42,902 nt of DNA from Lachnospiraceae bacterium (GCA_022764465.1 JALERL010000016.1:1-42902); one strand, 5' to 3'. Shown: positions 1-9,285, counted from the first letter of the stretch. The notes: generated from the sequence alone by a model not told the origin. Numbers and translations are program-made.

Positions 1-2
1 CC

Positions 3-485
3 CTTTTTGAAAAAATGGGGGAAGAGTTCAAAAGGAGGTTTGAAGGCAAGCCGATCAACAAGATTTTAACGATCGAAGCATCCGGAATCGGAATTGCATG
101 TATTGTTGCAAGATATTTTGATGCACCGGTTGTATTTGCAAAAAAGAGCAAAAGCATCAACATTGATGGAGATATGTATGTAGCGGAGGTAATGTCCTTT
201 ACGCATAACTGCAAGAATCAGGTTATCGTTTCGAAGAAGTTCTTATCCGAAGAGGATCATGTACTGATCATTGATGACTTCCTTGCAAACGGATGTGCCT
301 TACAGGGCTTGATCTCGATCGTAAATGAAGCGGGAGCAACTGTCGAAGGAATCGGAATTGCAATTGAAAAAGGCTTCCAGATCGGTGGAAAGACGATCCG
401 CAATATGGGCTACCAGCTTGAGTCACTTGCAATTGTGGAAGCAATGGATCCGGCAACCGGGGAGGTGACTTTCCGTGAGCAGTAA
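3..485 (+). CDS. xpt: Xanthine phosphoribosyltransferase, 5' end outside window
   Basis: Purine salvage enzyme that converts xanthine and PRPP to XMP in the cytoplasm. The visible 160 residues contain the type I PRTase PRPP loop ([11 protein letters not shown]), the core [10 protein letters not shown] and the C-terminal [10 protein letters not shown] typical of Xpt. The frame is open to the first base of the window. The first ATG (15-17) falls where family members read about LMxxxGxEF, roughly 35 residues in, so the true start lies upstream. The stop overlaps the start of the permease gene (GTG at 475), which is the classical xpt-pbuX translationally coupled operon. In relatives this operon is controlled by a purine riboswitch. 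Any such element would lie upstream of the window and cannot be seen. Confidence 0.93.
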   Translation, partial: LFEKMGEEFKRRFEGKPINKILTIEASGIGIACIVARYFDAPVVFAKKSKSINIDGDMYVAEVMSFTHNCKNQVIVSKKFLSEEDHVLIIDDFLANGCALQGLISIVNEAGATVEGIGIAIEKGFQIGGKTIRNMGYQLESLAIVEAMDPATGEVTFREQ

Positions 486-1797
486 TCCAGGTACAGCTTC
501 TGTTGAAAATATTTATTCCTTAGATGGAAAGGTGCCGCTTCTTAAGGCAATTCCATTTGGCTTACAGCATATTCTAGCGATGTTTGTTGCAAACATTGCA
601 CCGATACTGATCGTGGCCGGTGCATGCGGCATGGATGCGAAAAACACGGCAATGATCATTCAGAGTGCCATGATGATCGCAGGTGTGGGAACGCTGATCC
701 AGCTTTTTCCGGTGTGGCGCATCGGTTCAAGACTGCCGATTGTTATGGGAATCAGTTTTACTTTTGTTTCGATTGCATGTGTGATCGGTGCAAAGTATGG
801 GTATGGTGCGATCATGGGTGCCGTATTGATTGGTGGTATCATCGAAGGTATCTTAGGTCTGTTATCAAAGTTCTGGATTAAGCTGGTGACACCGATCGTG
901 GCAGCAACGGTTGTAACTGCGATTGGATTTTCACTTTTAGAAGTAGGTGCGGATTCCTTTGGTGGTGGCAGCAGCAATGCTGACTTTGGTTCTGCAACCA
1001 ACTGGATTCTTGGAATGGTTACTTTATTAAGCTGTATTTTGTTTAATATCTTTGCAAAGTCTTACTTTAAGCAGTTATCCGTTTTATTTGGACTCGTGGT
1101 AGGCTATATCGTGGCACTTTGTATGGGAGTTGTTGATTTTTCAGACTTGCAGGATACCTCAGTGATCGCCCTGCCGCATCTGATGCCGTTTCGGATGGAG
1201 TTTCATCCGGAAGCGATTGTTGCCTTTGTTTTGATCTTTCTGGTATCGGCAACCGAGACGATCGGTGATACATCGGCACTTGCATCTTCCGGCCTTGGAC
1301 GAGATGTAACGGAAAAAGAGACCGCCGGATCACTTGCCTGTGATGGCTTTGTCAGTGCTTTGTCATCTGTATTTGGCTGTATGCCGATCACATCCTTTAG
1401 TCAGAATGTCGGACTGGTCGCAATGACGAAGGTCGTCAACCGATTTGTCATTGCAACAGGAGCAGTGATCATGATCCTTGCAGGAATCTTTCCGGTAGTC
1501 GGAGCATTGCTTGCAACATTGCCGAGTGCAGTCTTAGGTGGCTGTACGATCATGATGTTTGGAACAATCGTCATCAGTGGATTACAGATGATCGGAAAGT
1601 GTGGCTTTTCGCAGCGGAATATCACGATCTCAGCATTGTCCTTAAGTATCGGACTTGGATTTACACAGGTACCGGCTATTTTTGATATCTTCCCAAATAT
1701 CATCCGGTCTGTATTTTCAGAAAACTGCGTTGCAGTTGTATTTTTAACTGCAATCATCCTAAATCTCGTCCTCCCTAAAACCATGGATGTGGAATAA
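475..1797 (+). CDS. pbuX: Xanthine/uracil permease of the NCS2 family
   Basis: A 440-residue polytopic membrane protein that imports xanthine, probably with protons, for the phosphoribosyltransferase encoded just upstream. Family marks include the long run of hydrophobic helices, the NCS2 segment [18 protein letters not shown] in the middle and [16 protein letters not shown] further on. The start is a GTG lying within the last codons of xpt (11-nt overlap), which implies coupled translation. Length is normal for the family. Substrate assignment as xanthine rather than uracil rests on the xpt neighbour. A bidirectional terminator follows. Confidence 0.92.
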   Translation: MSSNPGTASVENIYSLDGKVPLLKAIPFGLQHILAMFVANIAPILIVAGACGMDAKNTAMIIQSAMMIAGVGTLIQLFPVWRIGSRLPIVMGISFTFVSIACVIGAKYGYGAIMGAVLIGGIIEGILGLLSKFWIKLVTPIVAATVVTAIGFSLLEVGADSFGGGSSNADFGSATNWILGMVTLLSCILFNIFAKSYFKQLSVLFGLVVGYIVALCMGVVDFSDLQDTSVIALPHLMPFRMEFHPEAIVAFVLIFLVSATETIGDTSALASSGLGRDVTEKETAGSLACDGFVSALSSVFGCMPITSFSQNVGLVAMTKVVNRFVIATGAVIMILAGIFPVVGALLATLPSAVLGGCTIMMFGTIVISGLQMIGKCGFSQRNITISALSLSIGLGFTQVPAIFDIFPNIIRSVFSENCVAVVFLTAIILNLVLPKTMDVE

Positions 1798-1804
1798 TAA
1801 TTCT

Positions 1805-1859
1805 GTCAAGTAAAAAAGCAATCCGACTGCTTGCAGTATGGATTGCTTTTTTATTTGAC
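1805..1859. terminator. Bidirectional rho-independent terminator between pbuX and the PBP gene
   Basis: Arms of about 20 nt (AAAAAAGCAATCC and GGATTGCTTTTTT, extended by GTCAA and TTTGAC) surround a short loop with CTGCTTGCAG. A-runs on the left and T-runs on the right let it stop transcription from both the permease (+) and the convergent penicillin-binding protein gene (-). Confidence 0.88.
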
Positions 1860-1963
1860 GGATAAACGGACATGAACAAGAAGGATGGTAGTCCGGATTG
1901 TGAATGGACGTTTTGATTTCGAGAGCACGAAGTGCGGAGAAATATACCCTCTTATTTTATGCT

Positions 1964-4744
1964 TTATTCTCCGGAATCTTCATCCGTATCGGAGTTATCT
2001 GCATCATCACCAATATCTGCAGATGGATTATCATCATTGTTATTATCACTGTTATCATCAGATGGATTATTCCTATTATCATTATCCAATCCCGGGTCTG
2101 GTTTGTCGGTATCCTGTTTTGGCTTTTTATCGGTATCCGGTGTTGTTAAGGAACCGGATGGCTGTTTGTTATCCGGGGTATCCGGTGTCGTTGGCGTTAC
2201 ATCCGGTGTGACCGGATCGGTAACCGGAGGTTCTGTGACGGCAGCAGATGTGTGGACGTTACACTGGCTGTTGCGGACTTCCTCGGTCAGCAGATATGGA
2301 CCATCTGCGGAACCGGCAGAGCCACCTACAATATAGATACCAGTCTGTTTTGTTTCTTCCGGACAAAACTCGCCGGCGATCATACCGGAGCTTGCACAGA
2401 TCGTCGCACTGACATGGTGGTCACAGACCTCTGTCGGAACCGTTCCGGTTGCAAAGTATTCGGTTTCTACCATACTGCCACGCGGGTCGCTGTCACAGAG
2501 CCCCTGAACAGCAAGCTTTCCGGACTTCTTGCATACGGTTGCGGAAGTAATATCGGAAGGCATCTCAAAGTCCTTATACTCAAGTCCTTCGTGTACACGG
2601 CTCATCACGGATTTCCAGATCAGCTTCGGATACAGAGTGGTGGACAGTGGAGCGTTATCATCATAGCCGCCCCATACCACACAGGTATAATAAGGTGTGA
2701 AGCCTGCGAATAAGGCATCACGGTCCTTTGTGGTTGTACCTGTTTTACCTGCGATCGGCATTGTGCCGAAGTTTGCAGGAGTACCGGTACCGGAGGTTAC
2801 AACGTCTTCCATGGCATTCGTTAAGAGCCATGCGGTAGAGTCCTTTAATACGGTATACGTCTGTGGTGTATTGTCGATCAGGACATTGCCGTCATTGTCA
2901 AGGATCTTGGTATAGAACCGTGGCTTTGTATAAGTTCCGCCATTTGCGATCGTTGCATAGGCCGCAGTAAGCTCTGTATTGGTTACACCATTTGTGATTC
3001 CACCTAAGGCAAGAGCCTGGTTGTTATCATCCGGAACCAATGTGGTGAATCCGAAGTTCAGTAAGTAGTTATAGCCGACATCGGTTCCGATATCGGTCAG
3101 TGTCTTAACCGTTACAATATTGATTGAATGTGTGATCGCTTCACGCAGCGTGGTAAATCCGCGGAAGGAGTTATCATAGTTACGAAGCGATGTCCCATTT
3201 GCATAAGTGTAAGGTGCATCATCTTCGACGGAAGCAAGTGTCATGCCACCGGTATCGAGTGCCGGTGCATAGGCAGCAAGGATCTTAAAGGTAGAACCCG
3301 GCTGTCTGGTGGTATTTGAAGCACGGTTTAAGGTCTTGCTTGCTTTTTTGTCACCACGGCCGCCCACGAGAGCTTTTACTTCTCCGGTTGCCTGATCCAT
3401 CAGAGTAAGAGAAGCCTGTGGCTGGACGGTAAAGGTCAGAACCTCTCCGTTGTCGACGATCGTATCGCCATCCTCCATGATGTCAGCCTTATACTGGTCG
3501 ATCGCAGCCTGTGCCTCTTCTTCCGAGGAAAAGTCGATGTTATAGTTGCTGTTGGAAGCGCGGTAGTAGCTGAGCATTGTCTGCTCGCTGTAGTTTGCGA
3601 TCGATCCATCGGACTTTTTGATCGTCAGACGATAAGAGAAGGAGCACTCCGGCTGTCCGTTATAGTTAGCTAAGTTGTTGACTTCTTCATCACAGATCTT
3701 CTGTAAGGAAGAATCCTGTGTGGAATAGATTGTAAGACCACCCTTGTATAAGGTCTGGTAAGCCTGTGTTTCGGTATAACCAAGTTCATCGATCAGATCC
3801 TGCATGACCTGCTCGGTCAGCTCATCCACAAAGTAAGAGTTGACATTTTCGGAATCCTTCGAAGCATTGACGATCTGGATTCTGTCATAGACATTGTCTG
3901 CCATTGCATCGTCATATTCCTCCTGGGTGATGTAACCCTGTTCCTTCATATTGTTCAGAACTTTTTTCCGGCGTTTGGCATTTTCATCCGGATTAGAGAT
4001 CGGATTAAAACGGGTCGGGTTCTGTGTGATCGCTGCAATGACTGCACATTCTGACAGGTTCAGCTCGGAAGCATGCTTGTTAAAATAACGCAGGGAAGCA
4101 TTTTCCACGCCTAACGTATTCTGACCAAGGTTGATCGTATTCAGATAGTTTTCTAAGATCCATTCCTTTGATTCGCGTTTCTCTAACTGTACGGCAAGGT
4201 ACTGTTCCTGGATCTTTCGCTCGAACTTATCTGCCATCGAGGATTCACTCGTCCAGGTGGTAAAGACATTGTTCTTTAGAAGCTGCTGTGTGATCGTACT
4301 GGCACCTTCGGAGAAGTGTCCACCGGAAGTAATTCCCTTGACACCGGCACGGATAATACCCTTGATATCAATACCGTTGTGATCGTAGAACCGCTCATCC
4401 TCGATTGCAACGAATGCATGCTGAAGATTGATCGGCATCTGATCGATCGTGATCTCCTTTCGGTTTGAGTCGGAAGCTAACAGCTTGGCGGTTGTATTTC
4501 CATCGGTATCAAGTACGACGGAAAGTGAACCGGCAGGAGTAGCATCTATAGTCTTGATATCTGGTGCAGAATCAATAATACCCTTTAAAACTCCGAATCC
4601 TGCGCATACACCGATGATAGCGATTGCAAAAAAGCAGACCAGCAGTGTTTTACAGAAAATTACGGTGAATTTTTTACGGACCATAGTACCTTTTGACGTA
4701 AGCTCTTTCTGCTTACGGGCGGTACCTTTTTTCCCATAATTCAT
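1964..4744 (-). CDS. Class A penicillin-binding protein (glycosyltransferase plus transpeptidase)
   Basis: Bifunctional peptidoglycan synthase of 926 residues anchored by one N-terminal helix (about residues 28-54). The GT51 domain shows EDERFYDH with catalytic Glu115, EGASTITQQLLKN (146-158) and the RKIQEQYLAVQLEKRESKEWILENYLN motif region (about 176-202). The transpeptidase domain has SxxK at Ser484-Lys487, SxN at Ser540-Asn542 and KTGT at 667-670. A cysteine-containing segment of about 100 residues follows, then a Thr/Pro-rich and finally Asp/Asn-rich disordered tail from about residue 850. Its ATG has a strong Shine-Dalgarno (TAAGGAGGCAC on the minus strand) and a TATAAT box lies at 4788-4783 on that strand. 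It is monocistronic and convergent to pbuX. Equivalent to PBP1a/PonA or PbpF; I cannot tell which paralogue. Confidence 0.95.
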   Translation of the reverse strand: MNYGKKGTARKQKELTSKGTMVRKKFTVIFCKTLLVCFFAIAIIGVCAGFGVLKGIIDSAPDIKTIDATPAGSLSVVLDTDGNTTAKLLASDSNRKEITIDQMPINLQHAFVAIEDERFYDHNGIDIKGIIRAGVKGITSGGHFSEGASTITQQLLKNNVFTTWTSESSMADKFERKIQEQYLAVQLEKRESKEWILENYLNTINLGQNTLGVENASLRYFNKHASELNLSECAVIAAITQNPTRFNPISNPDENAKRRKKVLNNMKEQGYITQEEYDDAMADNVYDRIQIVNASKDSENVNSYFVDELTEQVMQDLIDELGYTETQAYQTLYKGGLTIYSTQDSSLQKICDEEVNNLANYNGQPECSFSYRLTIKKSDGSIANYSEQTMLSYYRASNSNYNIDFSSEEEAQAAIDQYKADIMEDGDTIVDNGEVLTFTVQPQASLTLMDQATGEVKALVGGRGDKKASKTLNRASNTTRQPGSTFKILAAYAPALDTGGMTLASVEDDAPYTYANGTSLRNYDNSFRGFTTLREAITHSINIVTVKTLTDIGTDVGYNYLLNFGFTTLVPDDNNQALALGGITNGVTNTELTAAYATIANGGTYTKPRFYTKILDNDGNVLIDNTPQTYTVLKDSTAWLLTNAMEDVVTSGTGTPANFGTMPIAGKTGTTTKDRDALFAGFTPYYTCVVWGGYDDNAPLSTTLYPKLIWKSVMSRVHEGLEYKDFEMPSDITSATVCKKSGKLAVQGLCDSDPRGSMVETEYFATGTVPTEVCDHHVSATICASSGMIAGEFCPEETKQTGIYIVGGSAGSADGPYLLTEEVRNSQCNVHTSAAVTEPPVTDPVTPDVTPTTPDTPDNKQPSGSLTTPDTDKKPKQDTDKPDPGLDNDNRNNPSDDNSDNNNDDNPSADIGDDADNSDTDEDSGE

Positions 4745-4928
4745 AATGTGCCTCCTTATTGAATTATTTACATTATTTTCACATTATACCAAAAAGATAC
4801 TCTATAATAAAGAAAAAATTGCCCCGGAGCAATTCTCATGCTAATATTAGAAGTATCATAAGTGGAAAAGATAAAAGAACCATGTAGGAAAAATTAAGAT
4901 TCACTTAAAATCAAAAGACAGGAATAGT

Positions 4929-5594
4929 GTGAAGAATAGAATGGAAGAAAAAGAATATCGGACGGTCTATACCGGAGGAACGGGAGAGATCGAAGAGAAA
5001 AAGTCAAGATTTATTGCAACGATCCGGCCGGTTACGTCGGAAGAGGAGGCAACGGCGTTTATCGCTGAGATGAAGAAAAAGTACTGGGATGCCAGACATA
5101 ATTGCAGTGCATTTGTGATCGGAAGGAATCAGGAGCTGACACGCTGCTCCGATGACGGAGAACCATCCGGAACTGCCGGCAGACCAATGTTAGATGTCTT
5201 ATTGCGTGAGGGCATCCATGATGCAGCAGTTGTAGTAACCAGATATTTCGGTGGGACCTTGCTTGGAACGGGTGGACTGGTGCGTGCTTACCAGAGGAGT
5301 GTACAGGAAGGACTTTCCCGGTGCGTGATCATAGAAAAAAGACAGGGACAGATTCTGACGGTCGATACGGATTATAATGATATGGGAAAGTTACAGTATC
5401 TGTTTGGCAATGAGCAGATCCCGGTGATGGATACATTGTATACAGATGCGGTACAGATGAAGGTGATGGTTCCGGTAGTGCAGAAGCAGGAATTGGAAAA
5501 AAAGCTGATCGATGTAACAAATGGACAGGCACATCTGGACTGGGGAGATCCGGTGGAATATGCCTTTATAGACAAGAAAATAGAAATATTTTAA
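4929..5594 (+). CDS. yigZ: YigZ/IMPACT family protein (UPF0029)
   Basis: Cytoplasmic protein of about 221 residues with the UPF0029 N-terminal domain: KKSRFIA, then ARHNCSAFVIG, DDGEPSGTAGRPML and VVVTRYFGGTLLGTGGLVRAY, all family hallmarks, followed by the small C-terminal DUF1949-like ferredoxin-fold domain (about residues 145-210). Related IMPACT proteins act in translational stress control in eukaryotes; the bacterial role is not settled. Start choice: the GTG at 4929 has AGGAA five bases upstream. The ATG at 4941 lacks a comparable site, but it cannot be excluded and would remove only four residues. Confidence 0.9.
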   Translation: MKNRMEEKEYRTVYTGGTGEIEEKKSRFIATIRPVTSEEEATAFIAEMKKKYWDARHNCSAFVIGRNQELTRCSDDGEPSGTAGRPMLDVLLREGIHDAAVVVTRYFGGTLLGTGGLVRAYQRSVQEGLSRCVIIEKRQGQILTVDTDYNDMGKLQYLFGNEQIPVMDTLYTDAVQMKVMVPVVQKQELEKKLIDVTNGQAHLDWGDPVEYAFIDKKIEIF

Positions 5595-5621
5595 AAAAAT
5601 GAAAAAAATTGAAAAAAGTGC

Positions 5622-5650
5622 TTGACGATATATAGGGTCTTGTGTATAAT
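5622..5650 (+). promoter_or_regulatory. Sigma-A promoter of tRNA-Gln
   Basis: TTGACG at 5622-5627, 17-bp spacer, TATAAT at 5645-5650, 21 bp before the mature tRNA 5' end. Confidence 0.85.
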
Positions 5651-5670
5651 ACTTTTTGTTGACAGCTTGA

Positions 5671-5742
5671 TGGCCCATCGCCAAATGGTAAGGCAACGGA
5701 CTCTGACTCCGTCATTTCAAGGTTCGAATCCTTGTGGGCCAG
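5671..5742 (+). tRNA. tRNA-Gln (anticodon CUG)
   Basis: A complete 72-nt cloverleaf. The acceptor TGGCCCA pairs with TGGGCCA, the discriminator is G, the D arm is GCC/GGC, and the anticodon stem ACGGA/TCCGT encloses loop CTCTGAC, so positions 34-36 read CTG. The T arm is CAAGG-TTCGAAT-CCTTG. CCA is not encoded. The gene stands alone with its own promoter and terminator. CUG decodes only CAG, so a UUG-anticodon tRNA-Gln must exist elsewhere in the genome. Confidence 0.97.
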
Positions 5743-5750
5743 CTATCTTA

Positions 5751-5775
5751 AGCACCACGTATGTGGTGCTTTTTT
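5751..5775 (+). terminator. Terminator of tRNA-Gln
   Basis: Perfect hairpin AGCACCAC-GTAT-GTGGTGCT followed by a run of T, eight bases after the tRNA. Confidence 0.93.
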
Positions 5776-5777
5776 CA

Positions 5778-5791
5778 GTATAGGAAATTCT
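5778..5791. repeat. Copy 1 of a GTATAGGAAATTCT motif
   Basis: Identical 14-mer at 5778-5791 and 32756-32769, with a palindromic variant at 36565-36586. All three sit directly behind rho-independent terminators. Confidence 0.6.
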
Positions 5792-5859
5792 ATTAACATT
5801 CCCGGTACAGAAAAGCAATGAGAAATACAGGATGTACAGACAGCAGAACGGAGGGTGAC

Positions 5860-6585
5860 ATGTATAGCTTTGAAAGCCGTGTACGGTATAGTGAGGTAGA
5901 CAGTGACTGGAATATGACATTTCCGGCACTTTTGAACTATTTTCAGGACTGTTGTATCTTCCAGTCGGAAGAGTTACAGATCGGTGGAGCATATTTAAGT
6001 GAACATCAGGTGGCATGGGTACTGATCTCCTGGCAGGTAATCTGGAAGGCAAAGCCACATATGGGAGATCATGTGAAGATCAGTACCTGGGCATATGACT
6101 TTGGCGGCTTTTACGGATATCGTAACTTTACGATGGAAAATGAAGCAGGGGATATTCTTGCATATGCTAACTCTGTATGGGCATATATGGACTTAAAGAG
6201 CGGCAGACCGACGAAGATCACACCGGAGATTGCAGCAGCTTATCAGCCGGAGGAACGCTATCCGATGGAATATGCACCGCGTAAGATCGCACTTCCGAAG
6301 GAAGCTGAGGAAAAGGAACCGTTTGCAGTACATGCATCGATGATCGATACGAATCATCATGTGAATAATGAAAAATATGTGGAACTGGCTGCGGGCTATC
6401 TGCCGGAAGATTTTGCATTTGACCAGATGCGTGCGGAATATCGCAAGTCTGCTGTATTAGGAGATGTGATCTATCCGTCGGTGCATATCAGTGAGGATCA
6501 GACACTGGTTACGGTTGTGCTGTCGGATGAGAAGAAAAAGCCGTTTGCAGTGGTAGAATTTCGAAGAAAGGAAGAAAACATATGA
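5860..6585 (+). CDS. Acyl-ACP thioesterase
   Basis: Cytoplasmic double-hotdog thioesterase of 241 residues that releases fatty acids from acyl carrier protein. The protein begins SFESRVRYSEVDSDWNMTFPALLNYFQDCCIFQSE, the standard first-hotdog opening of the PF01643 family, and has the second-half motif DTNHHVNNEKYVELA, whose Asn and His residues correspond to the family's active-site region. The ATG at 5860 is chosen because GGAGG lies six bases before it; a longer reading from 5818 has no ribosome site and adds a non-conserved stretch. It is translationally coupled to the downstream S1 protein (ATGA overlap). Confidence 0.9.
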   Translation: MYSFESRVRYSEVDSDWNMTFPALLNYFQDCCIFQSEELQIGGAYLSEHQVAWVLISWQVIWKAKPHMGDHVKISTWAYDFGGFYGYRNFTMENEAGDILAYANSVWAYMDLKSGRPTKITPEIAAAYQPEERYPMEYAPRKIALPKEAEEKEPFAVHASMIDTNHHVNNEKYVELAAGYLPEDFAFDQMRAEYRKSAVLGDVIYPSVHISEDQTLVTVVLSDEKKKPFAVVEFRRKEENI

Positions 6586-7421
6586 TTTGTCTTGGAGAAT
6601 GGCAGGAATTAATAGTTGTAAAAAGAGTGGATTTTGGAATCTATCTGGCAGAGCAGATGGAAGATGAGACAAGAGTACTTCTTCCGAAAAAGCAGGTGCC
6701 GGAAGGTATCCGGCAGGGGGATCATCTACGAGTATTTCTTTATAAGGATTCGAAGGACAGACTGATCGCAACCTTAACCGAGCCGAAGCTGACACTTGGA
6801 AAGTTCGCAGTATTAAAGGTTTTAGAAGTGGGAAAGATCGGAGCCTTTTTAGACTGGGGTTTAGAAAAGGATCTGTTTCTTCCATATAAAGAGATGACGG
6901 CAAGAGTTTCCGCCGGGGATGAAGTCCTTGTTACTTTATATATTGACAAGAGCCGGAGATTATGTGCGAGCATGAAGGGCATTTATGAGCTGCTTGCAAC
7001 CAATTCACCATACCGGCGGGATGATACTGTAGAAGGAAGAGTATACGAGTTCAGTGATAACTTTGGTGCATTTGTTGCGGTGGATGATAAGTATTCCGCA
7101 CTGATTCCAAGCCATGAAGATCACAGCTTCCTTCATATCGGGGATGTGATCAGCGCAAAGGTGACGAATGTCAAAGAAGACGGAAAGTTAGATCTGACCT
7201 TAAGAGAGCGCGCATATATCCAGATGGATGATGATGCAAAAAAGGTGCTGTCTGTGATCGAAGAATTTGCAGGCGTCCTTCCGTTTAGCGATAAAGCATC
7301 GCCGGAGGTGATCAAACGCGAAACAGGATTGTCAAAAGCAGCTTTTAAGCGTGCGGTCGGCAGACTTTATAAGGAACGGAAGATCGAAATTGGTGAAAAA
7401 AGTATCCGGATCATCCGATAA
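6582..7421 (+). CDS. cvfB: CvfB-like S1 RNA-binding protein
   Basis: A 279-residue cytoplasmic protein of the CvfB/YitL type. It has N-terminal S1-like beta-barrels (GIYLAEQ about residue 18; GKIGAFLDWGLEKDLFLPYKEM about 85-106), a third S1 domain (VEGRVYEFSDNFGAFVAVDDKYSALIP, about 148-175) and a C-terminal winged helix (about 220-278, ending GRLYKERKIEIGEKSIRIIR). Members bind RNA and affect virulence-factor and stress-gene expression in staphylococci. Its ATG overlaps the thioesterase stop codon. Confidence 0.88.
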   Translation: MICLGEWQELIVVKRVDFGIYLAEQMEDETRVLLPKKQVPEGIRQGDHLRVFLYKDSKDRLIATLTEPKLTLGKFAVLKVLEVGKIGAFLDWGLEKDLFLPYKEMTARVSAGDEVLVTLYIDKSRRLCASMKGIYELLATNSPYRRDDTVEGRVYEFSDNFGAFVAVDDKYSALIPSHEDHSFLHIGDVISAKVTNVKEDGKLDLTLRERAYIQMDDDAKKVLSVIEEFAGVLPFSDKASPEVIKRETGLSKAAFKRAVGRLYKERKIEIGEKSIRIIR

Positions 7422-7426
7422 GAGGG

Positions 7427-7455
7427 TTGCATAAGAAACGGGAAAAGATTATACT
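7427..7455 (+). promoter_or_regulatory. Sigma-A promoter for ridA
   Basis: TTGCAT at 7427-7432, 17-bp spacer, TATACT at 7450-7455, about 80 bp upstream of the ridA start. Confidence 0.65.
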
Positions 7456-7536
7456 AATCGCAATCAGATCTGCAATCTGGCACATCGGATACAGATCAGA
7501 TCGGAATGAAGATGTGCAGAAAAGAGGATATAGCAT

Positions 7537-7911
7537 ATGAAAAAAGTAATTGCAACAGATCAGGCACCGGCAGCAATCGGACCATATTCCCAGGCAATCG
7601 AAGTGAACGGAATGGTATATACATCCGGTATTATCCCGGTAGTTCCGGCAACAGGAGAGATTCCGGAAGGTTCTGTGGCACAGGCAAAGCAGGCGCTGAC
7701 GAATCTGTCGAATCTGCTTCAGGCAGCAGGCACAGACATGGATAAGGTGATCAAGACAACCGTATTTATCAAGGAAATGAATGACTTTGGTGCGATCAAT
7801 GAAGTATATAAGACATTCTTTACTTCTGATTTCCCGGCAAGAAGCTGCGTAGAAGTAGCACGTCTGCCAAAGGACGTTATGCTTGAGATCGAAGCAATCG
7901 CATACAAGTAG
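7537..7911 (+). CDS. ridA: RidA (YjgF/YER057c/UK114) enamine/imine deaminase
   Basis: A 124-residue cytoplasmic trimeric enzyme that hydrolyses reactive enamines and imines such as 2-aminoacrylate formed by PLP enzymes. It shows the RidA N-terminal signature (APAAIGPYSQAIEVNGMVYTSGIIP) and the C-terminal FPARSCVEVARLPKDVMLEIEAIA, which contains the conserved catalytic Arg (ARSCVEV) and the Glu near the C terminus. The start has AGAGGA eleven bases upstream. It has its own promoter and terminator, so it is monocistronic. Confidence 0.95.
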   Translation: MKKVIATDQAPAAIGPYSQAIEVNGMVYTSGIIPVVPATGEIPEGSVAQAKQALTNLSNLLQAAGTDMDKVIKTTVFIKEMNDFGAINEVYKTFFTSDFPARSCVEVARLPKDVMLEIEAIAYK

Positions 7912-7918
7912 AATGACA

Positions 7919-7971
7919 AAAAATAAGAAACGCCAGACCGGTATCTGCCGGCTCTGGCGTTTCTTATTTTT
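7919..7971. terminator. Bidirectional terminator between ridA and the YjfB-like gene
   Basis: Exact 19-bp arms (7919-7937 and 7953-7971, core AAACGCCAGA/TCTGGCGTTT) around a CCGG-containing loop, with A-run and T-run ends, serving both convergent genes. Confidence 0.93.
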
Positions 7972-7980
7972 GTGATCTGT

Positions 7981-8175
7981 CTAAACATATAAGTCGATGT
8001 TACCACCGATTGCAGGGTTCACCGAATTCTCCATTGCCTTGATCATCGATGCGCTCATTGCATCGGTAACATCAAGCTGTTTGCTTAACATGGCGAGTCC
8101 GATTGCCTGGCTGGTAGAATCTGTTGCACTGCTTAAGGAACTTAATGCAGTGGAAGTAATAGATGTAATATCCAT
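7981..8175 (-). CDS. YjfB-family small protein (putative motility protein)
   Basis: A 64-residue protein, MDITSITSTALS at the start, a helical middle and the family-typical ending NPAIGGNIDLYV (compare the GGNIDVxV ending of Bacillus YjfB, PF14070). The family is annotated as putative motility protein and tends to be found in flagellated Firmicutes; the molecular role is unknown. On the minus strand an AGGAGG site (in GCAAAGGAGGCCGG) precedes the ATG. It has its own promoter and shares a terminator with ridA. I see no sigma-D type promoter. Confidence 0.85.
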   Translation of the reverse strand: MDITSITSTALSSLSSATDSTSQAIGLAMLSKQLDVTDAMSASMIKAMENSVNPAIGGNIDLYV

Positions 8176-8215
8176 TCTGTCCGGCCTCCTTTGCTTTTAT
8201 GCCTTTCCTACTCTT

Positions 8216-8244
8216 AGTATGCCATGTTTTGACAAAAAAGGCAA
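8216..8244 (-). promoter_or_regulatory. Possible sigma-A promoter for the YjfB-like gene
   Basis: Reading the minus strand: TTGCCT (8244-8239), 17-bp spacer, CATACT (8221-8216), about 40 bp before the start codon. Confidence 0.5.
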
Positions 8245-8321
8245 AGAAAATTCTTTCTATTCATAAAATATTCACATTCTTGGTATACTATAGAAAAGTA
8301 TGGCGCAAAAGGAGAAAATCA

Positions 8322-9281
8322 ATGAAGGAGACAATGCGTTTGAATACACAGCAAAAGGAAAAAATCTGGGATGTTGTCATCGTTGGAAGCGGACCGGCAG
8401 GTCTGTCGGCAGCAATCTATGCGAGACGGGCGAGATTGGAAACGCTCGTTTTGGAAAAGCAGCCAATGAGCGGTGGACAGATCTTAAATACAACCGATGT
8501 AGATAATTATCCGGGAATACCGGATGTGGGCGGTTTTGAACTGGGACAGAAGTTCAGACAGCATGCGGACAAGCTTGGTGCAGTGTTTTGTACCGGTGAG
8601 GTGTCAGAGATTCTTCCTTATAAGGAAGGATATCAGGTAAAGACAGATGCAGACAGTATCCACACAAAGACCGTCATCCTTGCAATGGGTGCGTCTTACC
8701 GGAACATTGGAGTCCCGGGTGAGGACAGACTGCGTGGTATGGGTGTTTCGTACTGTGCGACCTGCGATGGCGCATTTTTCCGTGGCAGGGAAGTTGCCGT
8801 GGTAGGCGGTGGTGATGTTGCACTAGAGGATGCATTGTTTTTGGCAAGAGGCTGTAAGAAGGTATATCTGATTCACCGGAGAGATTCTTTCCGTGGAGCA
8901 AAGGTCTTACAGGAAAGAGTACAGAAAACGGCAAATATAGAGATTTTATATGATACCGTGGTAGAAGAGATCTGTGGTGAAATGCAGGTAGAAGAGATTA
9001 CTGCTTGTAATAAGAAGATGGATAAACGGATGCAGATTGCCGTATCGGGAGTCTTTCTTGCGGTTGGAATGCAGCCGAACACATCGATAGTGGGACAGCT
9101 TGTAGATCTCGATGATTCCGGCTATGTGATCGCAGGAGAAGATGGCAGGACAAGTGCGGCAGGTATCTTTGCAGCAGGTGACCTGCGGACGAAAAAACTG
9201 CGGCAGGTGGTTACAGCAGCGGCTGACGGAGCAAATGCAGTTGCATCTGTGGAAGCTTACTTAAACGGAACGTTAAGGTAG
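8322..9281 (+). CDS. trxB: Thioredoxin reductase-like NAD(P)/FAD oxidoreductase
   Basis: A 319-residue class II pyridine nucleotide disulfide oxidoreductase. The FAD site is GSGPAG at residues 22-27, the redox pair is CATC at Cys145/Cys148, and the NADPH site is GGGDVALEDA at about 162-171. The C-terminal FAD motif is TSAAGIFAAGDLR. It transfers electrons from NAD(P)H or ferredoxin to thioredoxin. The HRR-type segment (LIHRRDSFRGAK) favours NADPH. The ATG at 8322 is chosen for AAAGGAG seven bases upstream; the frame remains open back to 8199 but that part overlaps the divergent promoter region. No thioredoxin gene is adjacent. Confidence 0.93.
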   Translation: MKETMRLNTQQKEKIWDVVIVGSGPAGLSAAIYARRARLETLVLEKQPMSGGQILNTTDVDNYPGIPDVGGFELGQKFRQHADKLGAVFCTGEVSEILPYKEGYQVKTDADSIHTKTVILAMGASYRNIGVPGEDRLRGMGVSYCATCDGAFFRGREVAVVGGGDVALEDALFLARGCKKVYLIHRRDSFRGAKVLQERVQKTANIEILYDTVVEEICGEMQVEEITACNKKMDKRMQIAVSGVFLAVGMQPNTSIVGQLVDLDDSGYVIAGEDGRTSAAGIFAAGDLRTKKLRQVVTAAADGANAVASVEAYLNGTLR

Positions 9282-9285
9282 GGGG

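Noticed and set aside
1885-2336. Plus-strand open frames over the end of the PBP gene
   Set aside because: Antisense shadows of the repetitive Asp/Asn/Pro/Thr-coding tail.
4817-4834. Hairpin AATTGC/GCAATT with a T-run on the minus strand upstream of the PBP gene
   Set aside because: Stem is short and no minus-strand transcript would come from upstream; possible leader attenuator only if the PBP promoter lay further out, which I cannot show.
8270-8291. Promoter for the thioredoxin-reductase-like gene using TATACT at 8284
   Set aside because: A -10 is clear, but no convincing -35 hexamer is found at the proper distance.
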